Below are positions 17,027 to 25,298 of a stretch of DNA of 64,000 nt, in pieces. The DNA lies in NCBI GenBank assembly GCA_963834725.1, contig CAWICN010000001.1, forward strand, positions 1,922,001 to 1,986,000, read 5' to 3'. The notes under the pieces are model-generated. The model had not been told where the DNA came from, made no database searches, and saw nothing but the letters and a program-made list of their open reading frames with translations. This stretch comes from PALSA-693 sp963834725 (GTDB lineage Bacteria > Actinomycetota > Acidimicrobiia > Acidimicrobiales > Palsa-688). Made by a program: the position numbers and the translations under genes. The stretch's first letter is position 1, and the number at the start of each line of letters is the position of its first letter.

Positions 17027-18280
17027 ATGCAGGTGGCGACCCGACCGCACGAGCGCACGATCGACGTCGACGTCTCGTCGAACGCCTTCTGGGCCAAGTC
17101 GTTCGAGGCGCGGGACGAGAGCTTCGCCCGGCTGCGGCGGGACGCTCCCGTCAGCTGGCATCCGCCGACCGCATCCCCGTTCCCGCACGACGAGATGGGA
17201 TTCTGGGCCGTGGTCCGCAACGACGACATCAACACGGTCAGCCGCCAGACCCAGCGGTTCGGCTCGAGATACGGCGTCGGCTTCGAGGCGGCGCCGCTCG
17301 ACCTGGCCAAGTCGCTGAGCTTCTTCTTGACCATGGATGCGCCGGAGCACACCGTCTACCGGAAGCTGGTGAGCGCGGCGTTCACCCGCCCGCAGGTGCA
17401 GCGCATCGACGAGCAAATCCGGGGCGCCGCGGGTGAAATCGTCGGCGACCTGGTCGGTGCCGGCGACGTCGACTTCGTGGAGCACTGTGCCTCCCGGCTC
17501 CCCATGAGGACCATCGCCGACATCATGGGAGTGCCGGAGTCGGAGCGACGCACCGCGGCCCGCGCCGGGGACGCCGTCATCGGCCGCTCTGACCCCACCT
17601 TCGGCGACCCGGCCGATCCGATCCGCATCCTGATCAACGCCCGGGACTACCTGTACCGGCTCGGCAACGACCTCGCCCACCACCGCCGGCGACACCCCGG
17701 TGACGACCTGATCACCGACCTGGTCAACGCCGAGGTGGACGGGCAACGGCTCACCGACGACGACATCGGGGCCTTCATGGTCCTCTTCACCGTCGCCGGC
17801 AACGACACCACGAGGAACACCACCTCGCTCACGACCGTAGCCTTCGACCGGAACCCCGACCAGCGGGCCTACCTCCTCGAGGACTTCGACGGGCGGATCG
17901 CGAACGCGGTCGAGGAGTTCCTGCGGCACGCGTCACCGGTCATGGAGTTCACCCGCACCGCCCTGGTCGACACCGAGCTCGGCGGCCAGCCGATCGCCCA
18001 AGGCGACAAGGTCTGCATGTTCTACTGCTCCGGCAATCGCGACGAATCGGTGTTCGAGCGGCCGCACGACTTCGACCTGTCCCGGGCCAAGAACCCGCAC
18101 GTCGCCTTCGGCGGCGGCGGACCGCACTTCTGCATCGGCGCCTGGTTGGCCCGCTCGCAACTGCGCGCCCTGTTCCGGGAGCTGCTCGGCCGCGTCCCCG
18201 GCATCGAGGTGGGTGAGCCCGAGTTGGCCCCGGGAAAGTTCATCCGGGTCGTCGATCACCTGCCGGTACATGTCCCGTGA
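17027..18280 (+). CDS. Cytochrome P450 (CYP125/CYP142-like)
   Basis: 417 residues, full length for a bacterial P450. The I-helix oxygen motif is VAGNDTTRNTTS, the K-helix ExxR is in EEFLRH, and the haem loop is FGGGGPHFCIGAWLAR with Cys as the fifth ligand. The extended F.GGG and the DAPEHTVYRKLVSAAFT substitute for MDxPxHxxxR. Similarity to steroid-side-chain and fatty-acid hydroxylating P450s of actinobacteria is a family impression. AAAGGAGG at 17013-17020 favours the second of two adjacent ATGs (17027). No ferredoxin gene is adjacent. Confidence 0.92.
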   Translation: MQVATRPHERTIDVDVSSNAFWAKSFEARDESFARLRRDAPVSWHPPTASPFPHDEMGFWAVVRNDDINTVSRQTQRFGSRYGVGFEAAPLDLAKSLSFFLTMDAPEHTVYRKLVSAAFTRPQVQRIDEQIRGAAGEIVGDLVGAGDVDFVEHCASRLPMRTIADIMGVPESERRTAARAGDAVIGRSDPTFGDPADPIRILINARDYLYRLGNDLAHHRRRHPGDDLITDLVNAEVDGQRLTDDDIGAFMVLFTVAGNDTTRNTTSLTTVAFDRNPDQRAYLLEDFDGRIANAVEEFLRHASPVMEFTRTALVDTELGGQPIAQGDKVCMFYCSGNRDESVFERPHDFDLSRAKNPHVAFGGGGPHFCIGAWLARSQLRALFRELLGRVPGIEVGEPELAPGKFIRVVDHLPVHVP

Positions 18281-18418
18281 CAGACGGGTCACCGAGCCTC
18301 AGCTGAAGACCGGCAGTCCGCCACCAATCGGCTCGACCTCCATGGGCAGACCTATCAGTCAATCGCGGCGGCTCAGGACTCCTGCGGCACGAGCCCCAAA
18401 GCTGGAAATGGCCTCCCG

Positions 18419-18859
18419 CTAGTCCTGACCTTCGGACCCGGCGCTCTCCGCACTCATCCGTTCAGCAACGAACGCGGCGACCGCCTTGCGGGAAGGATGC
18501 CCCCAGCCGATGCAGAACGGGTGCCCTGCCGGATCGGCGTACACCTGGTGTCCCTCATCGGCATCCAGATCGCCTGGCTGGAGCAGTCTAGCACCGAGCC
18601 CGACCGCCGCCTCGTGGGCAGCTTGCGGATCTTCGACGTGGAGGTCGAGATGTACCTGCTGAGGAGCCCCTTCCGGCCAGCCGGGCGGAACGTGGTTCGG
18701 CGCCAGCTGCACGCCGAGGGGCCACTCACCGGAGGAAGTGAGAACGCAGTGAAAGCGGTCATCTTTAAACACCCGCCCGCCGAACATCCCGGCCCAGAAC
18801 GTGCTCTCGACATCCAGATCGGCGGCATCGAGGACGACTACGTGACGCACCATTTCCAT
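18419..18859 (-). CDS. VOC (glyoxalase/bleomycin-resistance) family protein
   Basis: 146 residues. Two beta-alpha-beta-beta-beta modules of the vicinal-oxygen-chelate fold: HVVVLDAADLDVESTFWAGMFGG opens the first and VHLDLHVEDPQAAHEAAVGLGARLL the second, closed by YADPAGHPFCIGW, where the last metal ligand position is normally Glu or similar. Function in this fold ranges from dioxygenases to antibiotic-binding proteins; none can be chosen. It is convergent with the P450 gene. Confidence 0.88.
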   Translation of the reverse strand: MEMVRHVVVLDAADLDVESTFWAGMFGGRVFKDDRFHCVLTSSGEWPLGVQLAPNHVPPGWPEGAPQQVHLDLHVEDPQAAHEAAVGLGARLLQPGDLDADEGHQVYADPAGHPFCIGWGHPSRKAVAAFVAERMSAESAGSEGQD

Positions 18860-18920
18860 GGCCCGAAGGTAGCAACTGCGCAGAAAGGATCGCCTCCCGG
18901 CGCTGTCGATCCGGACCTTG

Positions 18921-19397
18921 TCAGGCGAAGGAGACCGGCCCCTTGGCGAAAACGCGCGTCACCGCCGAGAACGGCTGGGCGTGCATGCTGCAGGTGCCAT
19001 TGGGGTTGCGTGGCAACACGCCGGTGACAGTACCGGTGTAAGTCCCCGAACCCGTGATCCCCTGATAGGCGCCATAACCATTGTTGATGGTGTAGTGGCC
19101 AGAGAGGTCGATCACCACCTGGCCGGTCCTGGGGTTGAGGTGGAACGTTGCCATGCCGCCCGGGTGATGAATCGTGAACGCCCCGGTGTCAAAGACGGCC
19201 AGGTCCCTGTTGCCCTTGGCATAGTCCACTCCACTGGCAGTAAACACACCTCTAGCGAGAATGAAGCCAGGCTGGTTGTTGACCGTGGTCAACTGGAATC
19301 GCTCCGTGCCGCTCGTCGGGCTGGCAGAGGCCAGCGACGGCACGGCCATCAGCCCTTCGAGCAGCAGGGCGCCGAACAACACCGCTCTTCTCATCAT
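18921..19397 (-). CDS. Secreted beta-barrel protein of unknown function
   Basis: 158 residues with a clear signal peptide (RRAVLFGALLLEGLMAVPSLASA, cleavage near 26). The mature part has repeated short strands (FQLTTV, AFTIHHPGGMATFHL, GQVVIDLSGHYTI, GSGTYTGTVTGVL), like the allene-oxide-cyclase-type or lipocalin-like barrels found in actinobacterial secreted proteins. No catalytic residues recognised. Together with the propeller protein at 21.4 kb and the lipoproteins it is part of a rich set of exported proteins in this window. Confidence 0.7.
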   Translation of the reverse strand: MMRRAVLFGALLLEGLMAVPSLASASPTSGTERFQLTTVNNQPGFILARGVFTASGVDYAKGNRDLAVFDTGAFTIHHPGGMATFHLNPRTGQVVIDLSGHYTINNGYGAYQGITGSGTYTGTVTGVLPRNPNGTCSMHAQPFSAVTRVFAKGPVSFA

Positions 19398-19501
19398 TTG
19401 TCCCCTCCGAAGTTGGTCCCCGTTGCGACCGGTTTACCGCCTGTACCTCCCCGGTGCAATGGTTCATACGCCGTCGCACTCGCAACCGAACTCGGGTTAG
19501 C

Positions 19502-20173
19502 TCATGAGCTGTCGGGCTCTCGGAGCGACGGTACCGATGCTGTGGACAGAGCGGCGGTGAGAATGGCTTCGGCGGCCCAGTGGGCGACGGCGATAACAGC
19601 TTCTCCATCGAGCTGACAGATGTCGCGGAGAACGGTGATGGCCTCGGGGCCCATCACCAGGCAGAGCGCGGCCTGTAGCCGTTCCATGTCCGGGCCGGCG
19701 AGGTGGTCGCCTAACGGTTCGAGCACGGCGGAGATCCACCGCAGACGACGTCCTTCTCGGACCTGATAGTCATGATCCTGGCCGGCCCGTTCGGCGGCCA
19801 GCCACACGTCCATGTAATGACGTAGCCCGCTGCGGTAAAGGGTCTCGTTGGCCGTGCCGTGACGGTTGAAAATGTCGACCACTTCGAGCAGCCGGCCCTG
19901 GGGCGAAGTGCCGTCAAGCGGCCGGGCCACGAGTTCCTCCACCTCGACCATCTCGGCCCTGACTGAGAGTTCCAACAGCAGCGACTCCTGGTCGGGAAAG
20001 TACCGGTAGGCCGTGGTTCGCGACACCATGGCCTCCTCGGCGGCGAGGGCCACGGTCGGGCGTTCGCCTCGCTGCAGGACCGCCTGGGCGGCGTCGACGA
20101 TGGCCTTTCGGGTGCGGCGCTTCTGATTCACCCGTCCCTGTTCACCAGCTGGCTCTTGACTCGAAGCTCGCAT
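19502..20173 (-). CDS. TetR-family transcriptional regulator
   Basis: A TetR helix-turn-helix (KRRTRKAIVDAAQAVLQRGERPTVALAAEEAMVSRTTAYRYFPDQESLLLEL) occupies about residues 18-69 from the ATG at 20173. The frame extends to an ATG at 20188 but that would place the start within the putative operator. The C-terminal ligand domain is all-helical and undefined. It is divergent from the cupin gene; the TTATGG-N10-CCATAA palindrome lies between, so it probably controls the cupin gene and itself. Confidence 0.88.
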   Translation of the reverse strand: MRASSQEPAGEQGRVNQKRRTRKAIVDAAQAVLQRGERPTVALAAEEAMVSRTTAYRYFPDQESLLLELSVRAEMVEVEELVARPLDGTSPQGRLLEVVDIFNRHGTANETLYRSGLRHYMDVWLAAERAGQDHDYQVREGRRLRWISAVLEPLGDHLAGPDMERLQAALCLVMGPEAITVLRDICQLDGEAVIAVAHWAAEAILTAALSTASVPSLREPDSS

Positions 20174-20177
20174 AGGC

Positions 20178-20199
20178 TTATGGTACATCTATCCCATAA
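20178..20199. promoter_or_regulatory. Candidate operator of the tetR/cupin pair
   Basis: TTATGG (20178-20183) and CCATAA (20194-20199) form a perfect 6-bp inverted repeat with a 10-bp spacer between the two divergent genes, size and position typical for a TetR dimer site. Confidence 0.5.
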
Positions 20200-20248
20200 C
20201 AGTACGCATGCCACACGATGGGGCGGCGTTCGACAAGGGGGTCAAACA

Positions 20249-20695
20249 ATGCTTCAACCCTTTGTGGTCTATCCCGACGAGGCGTTCCGGCCGCTCAAGG
20301 TTGTGGGCGAGGGGATCACCGTACTCGCCTCGGGGGCCCAGACCGGAGGTTATGAAATCTTTCGTCAGGCCGGTCCGGAAGGCAGTGGTCCGCCCCCGCA
20401 CAGCCACCCCTGGGACGAATCCTTTTATGTGATCGAAGGGGAAATCGCCTTCGGCGTCGACGATCAAGAGATGAAGGCCGTGCCAGGAACACTCGTGCAC
20501 CTACCGGCCGGAAGCGTCCACTGGTTTCGGTTCGGTCCCGGTGGTGGGGTGATGATCTCGATGACGTCGCGTGAAGGCGCCTCGCGCCTGTTCGCCGATA
20601 TCGATCGTGAGATCTCACCAGAAAACCCGGATCTGGCCAAACTTGTCGAAGTGGGGCAACGCCACGGCTTGACCGTCTCGGTCCCCTCCGCCTGA
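20249..20695 (+). CDS. Cupin-domain protein
   Basis: 148 residues from ATG 20249, preceded by AAGGGGG at a suitable distance; the frame is open upstream to 20156 but that overlaps the operator and has no protein character. Cupin motif 1 is present as PPPHSHPWDESFYVIEGE (two His and Glu) and motif 2 as PAGSVHWFRF (His), so a metal site is likely. Single-domain cupins of this kind include isomerases, dioxygenases and sensors; none can be chosen. It is the likely target of the divergent TetR. Confidence 0.85.
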   Translation: MLQPFVVYPDEAFRPLKVVGEGITVLASGAQTGGYEIFRQAGPEGSGPPPHSHPWDESFYVIEGEIAFGVDDQEMKAVPGTLVHLPAGSVHWFRFGPGGGVMISMTSREGASRLFADIDREISPENPDLAKLVEVGQRHGLTVSVPSA

Positions 20696-21441
20696 CCGTA
20701 AGCCGGTTCGTTCGGACCAGGCTGGCGCTGATCTGCCGCTTTACGCCCGAACATCGGGCATGAAGCAAAACGCGGCCGACGGCACCCCGAAAGGGTGCCG
20801 TCGGTACATGCTGGTGGGACTCAGCGTTGTGTTGCGGTTACGGTGTGCTAACGCTGGAGAGACACTGCCCTCCAGTGAGTGAGTCGCCGAAACCGCGGGT
20901 CGGTCAGGCGACATGGCTGCCCTCTTCGCGCCCTCGTCCGCCCGTATCCCGCCTCACTTGTTCCGGAGCTAACCGAATATCGCCGCACCAGGATTGCCCC
21001 GGCCGGTCAGCTGAGCCCTCAGATCGATGACCCGGCCGCCCTGTTCTGGATGAACCTGTCGCGGGCTGTCACCATCTGAAGTCGCCCTTCTTCGTCGGTG
21101 AGACCAAGATAGCCCTGGCTCATCTGTGGACCGAGACCCCACCCGTCCCGCGCCATGGCCTTGCTAGAAAGCGCCGCTTTAATCGCATCCGACCACGGCT
21201 ACGCGGGTCTGGGTCGATGGGCGCGTGAGGAACTCGCCCAGGTGACGTCCCGCTGAGGGTGCTCCGATCGCCAGCTTCTCCACCGAGGCGACAGAATGAG
21301 CAATCAATAGTCCGGCCGCAGCAGTGGAGGACAGCAGGGCGGCGGGCCGCGTAGCCGATCGACAGCGAACGTATTTTCTTCACCTGCTCGGCGTGTCTCT
21401 TCCTAGTCGTGTTCTGTGGATGTACGCCCGAGGGGTGAGCG
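20696..21441. other. 746-bp gene-poor region
   Basis: Contains the terminator at 20776-20804 and a short hairpin around CTGGAG/CTCCAG near 20852. A tail-like frame ending at 21079 (ELTEYRRTRIAPAGQLSPQI, then DDPAALFWMNLSRAVTI) reads as protein-like for ~40 residues but has no start or family I recognise; it may be another gene remnant. The last ~300 bases hold no gene I can support. Confidence 0.4.
20776..20804 (+). terminator. Hairpin terminator after the cupin gene
   Basis: A perfect 12-bp stem CCGACGGCACCC / GGGTGCCGTCGG with a 5-base CGAAA loop, 80 bp after the cupin stop. No U-run follows, common for actinobacterial terminators. Confidence 0.75.
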
Positions 21442-22839
21442 ATGTCGAGGTTGACGAGGAAATGGCAGCCGGCACTGACTGTGGGTGGGTGGGCCTGGGG
21501 CCTGCGGGTGGCGGTGGCCACGGTGGCCCTGGCCGTGCTGGCCCTGGTGCTGGTGCAGGCGGGCCGGGCCAGTGCCGACAGCTCGCTACTGTTCAGCGGC
21601 TGGAGTCCCCTGGGCGGGGTGGCTCAGGGGGCGCCCGGGGTGACCTACTGGTCGGGCGGCCGCCTGGACGTGTTCGTGCGGGGCAGCACCAACAACCTGT
21701 ACCACAAGTGGTCTACCGGCTCGTGGTCGGGCTGGGAGAACCTGGGCGCCCCGCCGGGCGGTCTGGGCTCCGATCCGGGGGCGGTGGCCTGGTCCACCGG
21801 CCGGGTCGACGTGTTCGTGGCCGGGACCGACGGGCACCTGTGGCACAAGTGGTATGCCGGGGCCTGGTCGGGCTGGGAGAATCTCGGCGGCGGGGTCATC
21901 GGCGCTCCGGCGGTGTCGTCGTGGGCGCCGGGCCGGCTGGACGTGTTCGTGCGGGGCACCGACAATCAGCTGTGGCACAAATGGTTTGCCGGGCTGTGGT
22001 CGGGCTGGCAGCCCCTGGGGGGCGCCCTCACCTCCTCGCCGGCGGCGGTGTCGTGGGGTTCGGGTCGTATCGACGTGGTGGTCCGGGGCACCAACCTGGG
22101 GGCCTGGCATATCGCCTACGCCGGCGGCTGGACCGGATTCGAGTCGCTGGGCGGCGTGCTGGCCGCCAGCCCCGGCCTGTCCAGCTGGGGTCCGGGCCGG
22201 TTGGACCTTTTCGCCACCGGCAGCGACCAGCGGCTCTACCACCAGTGGTATGACCTGGGCCCCACCTGGTCGGGCTGGCAGCTGGCCCAGGGCGGCACCC
22301 TCACCTCGGGCCCGGCCGCGGTCGCACCGGCCGCCGACAACGTGCAAGTGTTCGCCCGGGGCACCGACCTGGGCATCTGGCAGGCCCATGCGGCCCTGCC
22401 CGCCCTGCAATGCTCCACCACCCAACTCCACCTCTCCCTGGGCCAACTCCAAGCCGGGCTCGGGAACCGCTACCTGCCTCTCAACCTGACCAACGCCTCG
22501 TCGGCCCCCTGCTACCTGAACGGCTTCCCGGGCGTGTCCTTCGTCGACAACCAGGGCAACCAGATCGGCAACCCGGCCACCGAACAGCCTGACCCGCACT
22601 TCGGTCCGGTCACGCTGCCCCCCGGAGCATCCGCCCAAGCCATCCTGCACTTCATCGACGTCGGCTTCTACCCGCCCTCGGCCTGCCTGGCGGTGACCCC
22701 GGCCGGCGTGCGGGTCTACCCGCCCGGATCGTTCAACTCCATCATCCTGCCCTTCAACAGCGAGCAGGTGTGCTCCAGCACCAGCATCAACTTCTCACAC
22801 GTGACCGAGGTGTACAGCACCCTCGTCTACAGCCTCTGA
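21442..22839 (+). CDS. Secreted PLL-like beta-propeller protein with DUF4232 domain
   Basis: 465 residues. A signal/anchor helix (AVATVALAVLALVLVQAGRASA) is followed by about six repeats of ~47 residues, each with a GRLDVFVRGTDNxLWHKW core and a WSGWxxLGG turn: the blades of a propeller of the PLL/fucose-lectin-like type. From about residue 325 a DUF4232 domain follows (CSTTQLHLSL, NLTNASSAPCYLNGFPGVSF, VTLPPGASAQAIL, a pair of late Cys). Likely an extracellular or cell-wall carbohydrate-binding protein; ligand unknown. Start ATG 21442 has a GGTGAG six bases upstream. Strong codon bias typical of a native gene. Confidence 0.88.
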   Translation: MSRLTRKWQPALTVGGWAWGLRVAVATVALAVLALVLVQAGRASADSSLLFSGWSPLGGVAQGAPGVTYWSGGRLDVFVRGSTNNLYHKWSTGSWSGWENLGAPPGGLGSDPGAVAWSTGRVDVFVAGTDGHLWHKWYAGAWSGWENLGGGVIGAPAVSSWAPGRLDVFVRGTDNQLWHKWFAGLWSGWQPLGGALTSSPAAVSWGSGRIDVVVRGTNLGAWHIAYAGGWTGFESLGGVLAASPGLSSWGPGRLDLFATGSDQRLYHQWYDLGPTWSGWQLAQGGTLTSGPAAVAPAADNVQVFARGTDLGIWQAHAALPALQCSTTQLHLSLGQLQAGLGNRYLPLNLTNASSAPCYLNGFPGVSFVDNQGNQIGNPATEQPDPHFGPVTLPPGASAQAILHFIDVGFYPPSACLAVTPAGVRVYPPGSFNSIILPFNSEQVCSSTSINFSHVTEVYSTLVYSL

Positions 22840-22906
22840 CCATAACCGACAATGTCGCCCGTCCCGCCCGACGAAAAGGCCCGGGGCTCTAGATATCGCC
22901 TGTCGC

Positions 22907-23062
22907 GTGGGTGAAGGCGATCGGCGAATCTCTCGACTGGCCCAGCCCGGCCGGGACCGGCTCGTCGACCAGATCGTCGAAGCCGTCAACATGGACGACG
23001 AGATGCCCATATGGACGCTTTACAACGAGCTCGGTGACCTCATCACCAACATCAAAACGTGA
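22907..23062 (+). CDS. Possible 51-aa protein or gene tail
   Basis: GTG 22907 to TGA 23060-23062 encodes 51 residues with a well-formed amphipathic end (GRDRLVDQIVEAVNMDDEM, then PIWTLYNELGDLITNIK). The composition is much more protein-like than shadow frames. There is no good ribosome site and the frame is open upstream, so it may instead be the remaining 3' end of a lost gene. No family recognised. Confidence 0.4.
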   Translation: MGEGDRRISRLAQPGRDRLVDQIVEAVNMDDEMPIWTLYNELGDLITNIKT

Positions 23063-23091
23063 ACCGTCCCGCCTGAGTTAGGGCAGCCAGG

Positions 23092-23715
23092 TCACGGCCG
23101 GGGAGAGTTCACACGGGGGCGGGTGAACTCGAAGAACCCAGGCTCGCGGGAGAGTGTGACGATCGCATCCCACAACCGGATTGCGGCCTCGCCGGTCGGT
23201 GCCGGCGCCATCACCGGGCCCTTGAATCCGTGGGGCGGGTCGTCGCGAATGACGATCGCAGGGGTCTGCGTCTTTTGTCCGCCGAACGCGTACGCGATCT
23301 CCATCGACTCCATGATCGGCCCGTCCCACTTGTCGTCGTCGGCCGCGTTGACCAGTTGCTCGTCCAGCCCGGCCGCGATCACGGTCTGCAGAAGCAATTC
23401 CTCACTCTTGGTTCCTCCCGCGAAGAAGCGCGCGCCCCACTCGGTGTACAGCGCGTCGACCGCGCTTTCGCCGGTGCTCGCTCGGGCCGCCTCGAAGATC
23501 CTCAGCATCCGGTGCGACAGCGCATGCGCCGAGATCGCCACCTCGCGGTGCTTGGGCGGCACCGTCGGCGCCACCCCGTAGTCGTCTCGGATTTCAAGGC
23601 AGTACGACGGCCAGGTCACCCCCAGGCCGCGGTGCGGCGCGACCGCCTTCATCCATCGGGACGTGATCCACGCCCACGGGCAACTCGGATCCACATACAC
23701 CTCGACGCCGGTCAT
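23092..23715 (-). CDS. DsbA-fold oxidoreductase, mycothiol-dependent nitroreductase (Rv2466c)-like
   Basis: 207 residues. It begins with VEVYVDPSCPWAWITSRWM: a thioredoxin-fold active site of the CPW type in which the second Cys is Ala, as in glutaredoxin-like single-Cys relatives. The helical insert (HRMLRIFEAARASTGESAVDALYTEWG) and the late cis-Pro region TQTPAIVI match the Rv2466c/FrnE family, which uses mycothiol to reduce substrates in actinobacteria. Rv2466c itself has a CPWC site, so the missing Cys is noteworthy. Cytoplasmic; no signal peptide. Confidence 0.85.
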   Translation of the reverse strand: MTGVEVYVDPSCPWAWITSRWMKAVAPHRGLGVTWPSYCLEIRDDYGVAPTVPPKHREVAISAHALSHRMLRIFEAARASTGESAVDALYTEWGARFFAGGTKSEELLLQTVIAAGLDEQLVNAADDDKWDGPIMESMEIAYAFGGQKTQTPAIVIRDDPPHGFKGPVMAPAPTGEAAIRLWDAIVTLSREPGFFEFTRPRVNSPRP

Positions 23716-24085
23716 GGCCGCGACACTAGCTCCGTCCTGGCCCTGACGGGGCTGACCGCGGTCGGCGCGCCCAGGCCGGGTCCGGTGGCGATTAGGGAGC
23801 CGTTCGGCGGGCGGTGGGACATAAGGACGTCGCCCGATTTCCTATCAATCATTGTCGCAGGGACGGCCACAAGCAGAAGTCAGACCCGTTATATTGGGAC
23901 TCCTTCATCGGGATCAAGACTCGAGCGGGCTTCCCAGAAGAATGCTCGTACGCGCCGATGAGACCTGGACGGTCGCCGCCGGGCTCGGCCGACTAGCTCG
24001 GTGCCGGCTAGGCCTGCGCCGGAGGACACGGTGTGTGGTATTCAGAACAATCAACGTTTGTTATCCAAGCACAGGAGGATGGAGC

Positions 24086-24484
24086 ATGGCCGGTAAGACC
24101 GCTGCAGAACTGGTCGCAGCCGCCAAAGCGGTAGTCGAGAACTTGACAGTCGATCAAGTGGTGTCAGAGCTTCAAGACGGCAAGGCAGTAATCGTCGACA
24201 TCCGCGAGAGCGAAGAACGGGTACAGAACGGGTTCATTCCGGGGGCCGTTCACCTCCCGCGTGGAATGCTGGAGTTCTATGCCGACCCCACGAGCCCCTA
24301 CTATCGGAGCGAGATCGCTCCGGACAAGCGTGTAATTCTTCATTGCGCCGCCGGTGGTCGATCCGCTCTGGCCGCTCGCTCTCTACAGGATTTGGGATAC
24401 GCCAACGTCGCCCATCTCGACGGCGGCCTGGCTGCCTGGGCGGCCGCGAATCAACCAGTGGCCAAGGAACGGCCTGAAATGTAG
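24086..24484 (+). CDS. Rhodanese-domain protein
   Basis: 132 residues. AGGAGG at 24073-24078 fixes the ATG at 24086; the frame upstream to 23852 is not translated. The rhodanese fold shows VIVDIRESEERVQNGFIPGAVHLPRGMLEFY and the active-site loop LHCAAGGRSALAARSL with the sulfur-carrying Cys, then LGYANVAHLDGGLAAW. It transfers sulfane sulfur or serves in thiosulfate/persulfide handling in the cytoplasm. Followed by a strong terminator, so monocistronic. Confidence 0.9.
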   Translation: MAGKTAAELVAAAKAVVENLTVDQVVSELQDGKAVIVDIRESEERVQNGFIPGAVHLPRGMLEFYADPTSPYYRSEIAPDKRVILHCAAGGRSALAARSLQDLGYANVAHLDGGLAAWAAANQPVAKERPEM

Positions 24485-24534
24485 TTCAACCATACAACCC
24501 CCCGCAAGGGATCCGATCATCCGGTACAACTTGA

Positions 24535-24568
24535 AACCCCCGGCATTGTTGTCACCGGCCCGGGGGTT
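24535..24568 (+). terminator. Hairpin terminator after the rhodanese gene
   Basis: AACCCCCGG (24535-24543) pairs perfectly with CCGGGGGTT (24560-24568) across a 16-base loop, about 50 bp after the stop and just before the ribosome site of the next gene. Confidence 0.7.
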
Positions 24569-24591
24569 GGCCACAATCTGAACAGGAGGTA

Positions 24592-24942
24592 GTGACAGTG
24601 GAACGTGGTAGGCCCGAGCCGGATGTCGACGACGTCGAGCGGGTCGCCTTCGAGTGCGGGGTATCGGAGACGGATGCGCGGCGGCTCATCGCGGCGTCGG
24701 AGCCGCTGTGGGATGTCCTGGCTTCACTCGGGTGGACTGATACCTACGGCGGTATGGAATGGAAGCGGGTATTGCCCGCGGCCTTGTTGGAGATTCGCAA
24801 ACTTGTGAATCTGGGCGTGAGTACGGACGCGAGCTTCCTGGGCTTCGAGGTTACGCCGGGAGAGGACGCCGAGGAAAGCGAGTGGATCGCCGTGACCGAG
24901 GAGGAACAGGAGAGAGCGGCACACCCCGATCTCCCCGACTAA
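24592..24942 (+). CDS. Conserved hypothetical protein (116 aa)
   Basis: Starts at GTG 24592 (a second GTG at 24598) after AGGAGG at 24584-24589. The protein is acidic and helical: VERVAFECGVSETDARRLIA resembles a small helix-turn-helix or UBA-like bundle, followed by a Trp-rich turn (WTDTYGGMEWKRVLPAALLEI) and an acidic tail ending in HPDLPD. No known family is identified. It has its own transcription start after the rhodanese terminator. Confidence 0.65.
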   Translation: MTVERGRPEPDVDDVERVAFECGVSETDARRLIAASEPLWDVLASLGWTDTYGGMEWKRVLPAALLEIRKLVNLGVSTDASFLGFEVTPGEDAEESEWIAVTEEEQERAAHPDLPD

Positions 24943-24954
24943 CCCAGGCTTTTC

Positions 24955-25273
24955 CGGCCACCGAGGATCGAGTGCGGTCTCGGCTGAGTGATGCACTTGA
25001 CCTGGTCGGATCCGAGCCTGTGGTTCCCAGCCTTTGCGCTGGAGACGGACGTGACGTCATCCCCCTCCTGGAGAACCAGCCGGCGAAGGTTGGGCCCGTC
25101 GTGGTGGCTCCGAACCAGACCGCCGTCCTGAGGTACGCCGCTGGTCTACTGAGGCCGGTTTCGAGGAGATCGCCTTCGACGGAGAACCCGAGCCCTATGG
25201 TGTCGGCCTCAGTCGCATGACACGCTCGGGCCGCTGCCATTCTGCGCTTCGGGTGCCGGTGTTGGCGGCATGA
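24955..25273 (+). pseudogene. Remnant of a SAM-dependent methyltransferase with internal deletion
   Basis: The first part (frame 3) reads DRVRSRLSDALDLVGSEPVV followed by SLCAGDGRDVIPLLENQP, the SAM-binding strand and loop of a class I methyltransferase. The last part (shifted frame) reads RRPEVRRWSTEAGFEEIAFD and then PYGVGLSRM, the normal C-terminal end of the same family. Around 100 residues that should lie between them, including the acidic SAM-contacting strand and the catalytic region, are missing, and there is no N-terminus. The gene is dead. Confidence 0.65.
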
Positions 25274-25298
25274 CGGACGGCCCGAGTATCGTCTAAGC

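Noticed and set aside
20800..20900. tRNA or small structured RNA near 20.85 kb
   Set aside because: Only a 6-bp hairpin, no cloverleaf or conserved TPsiC/anticodon pattern.
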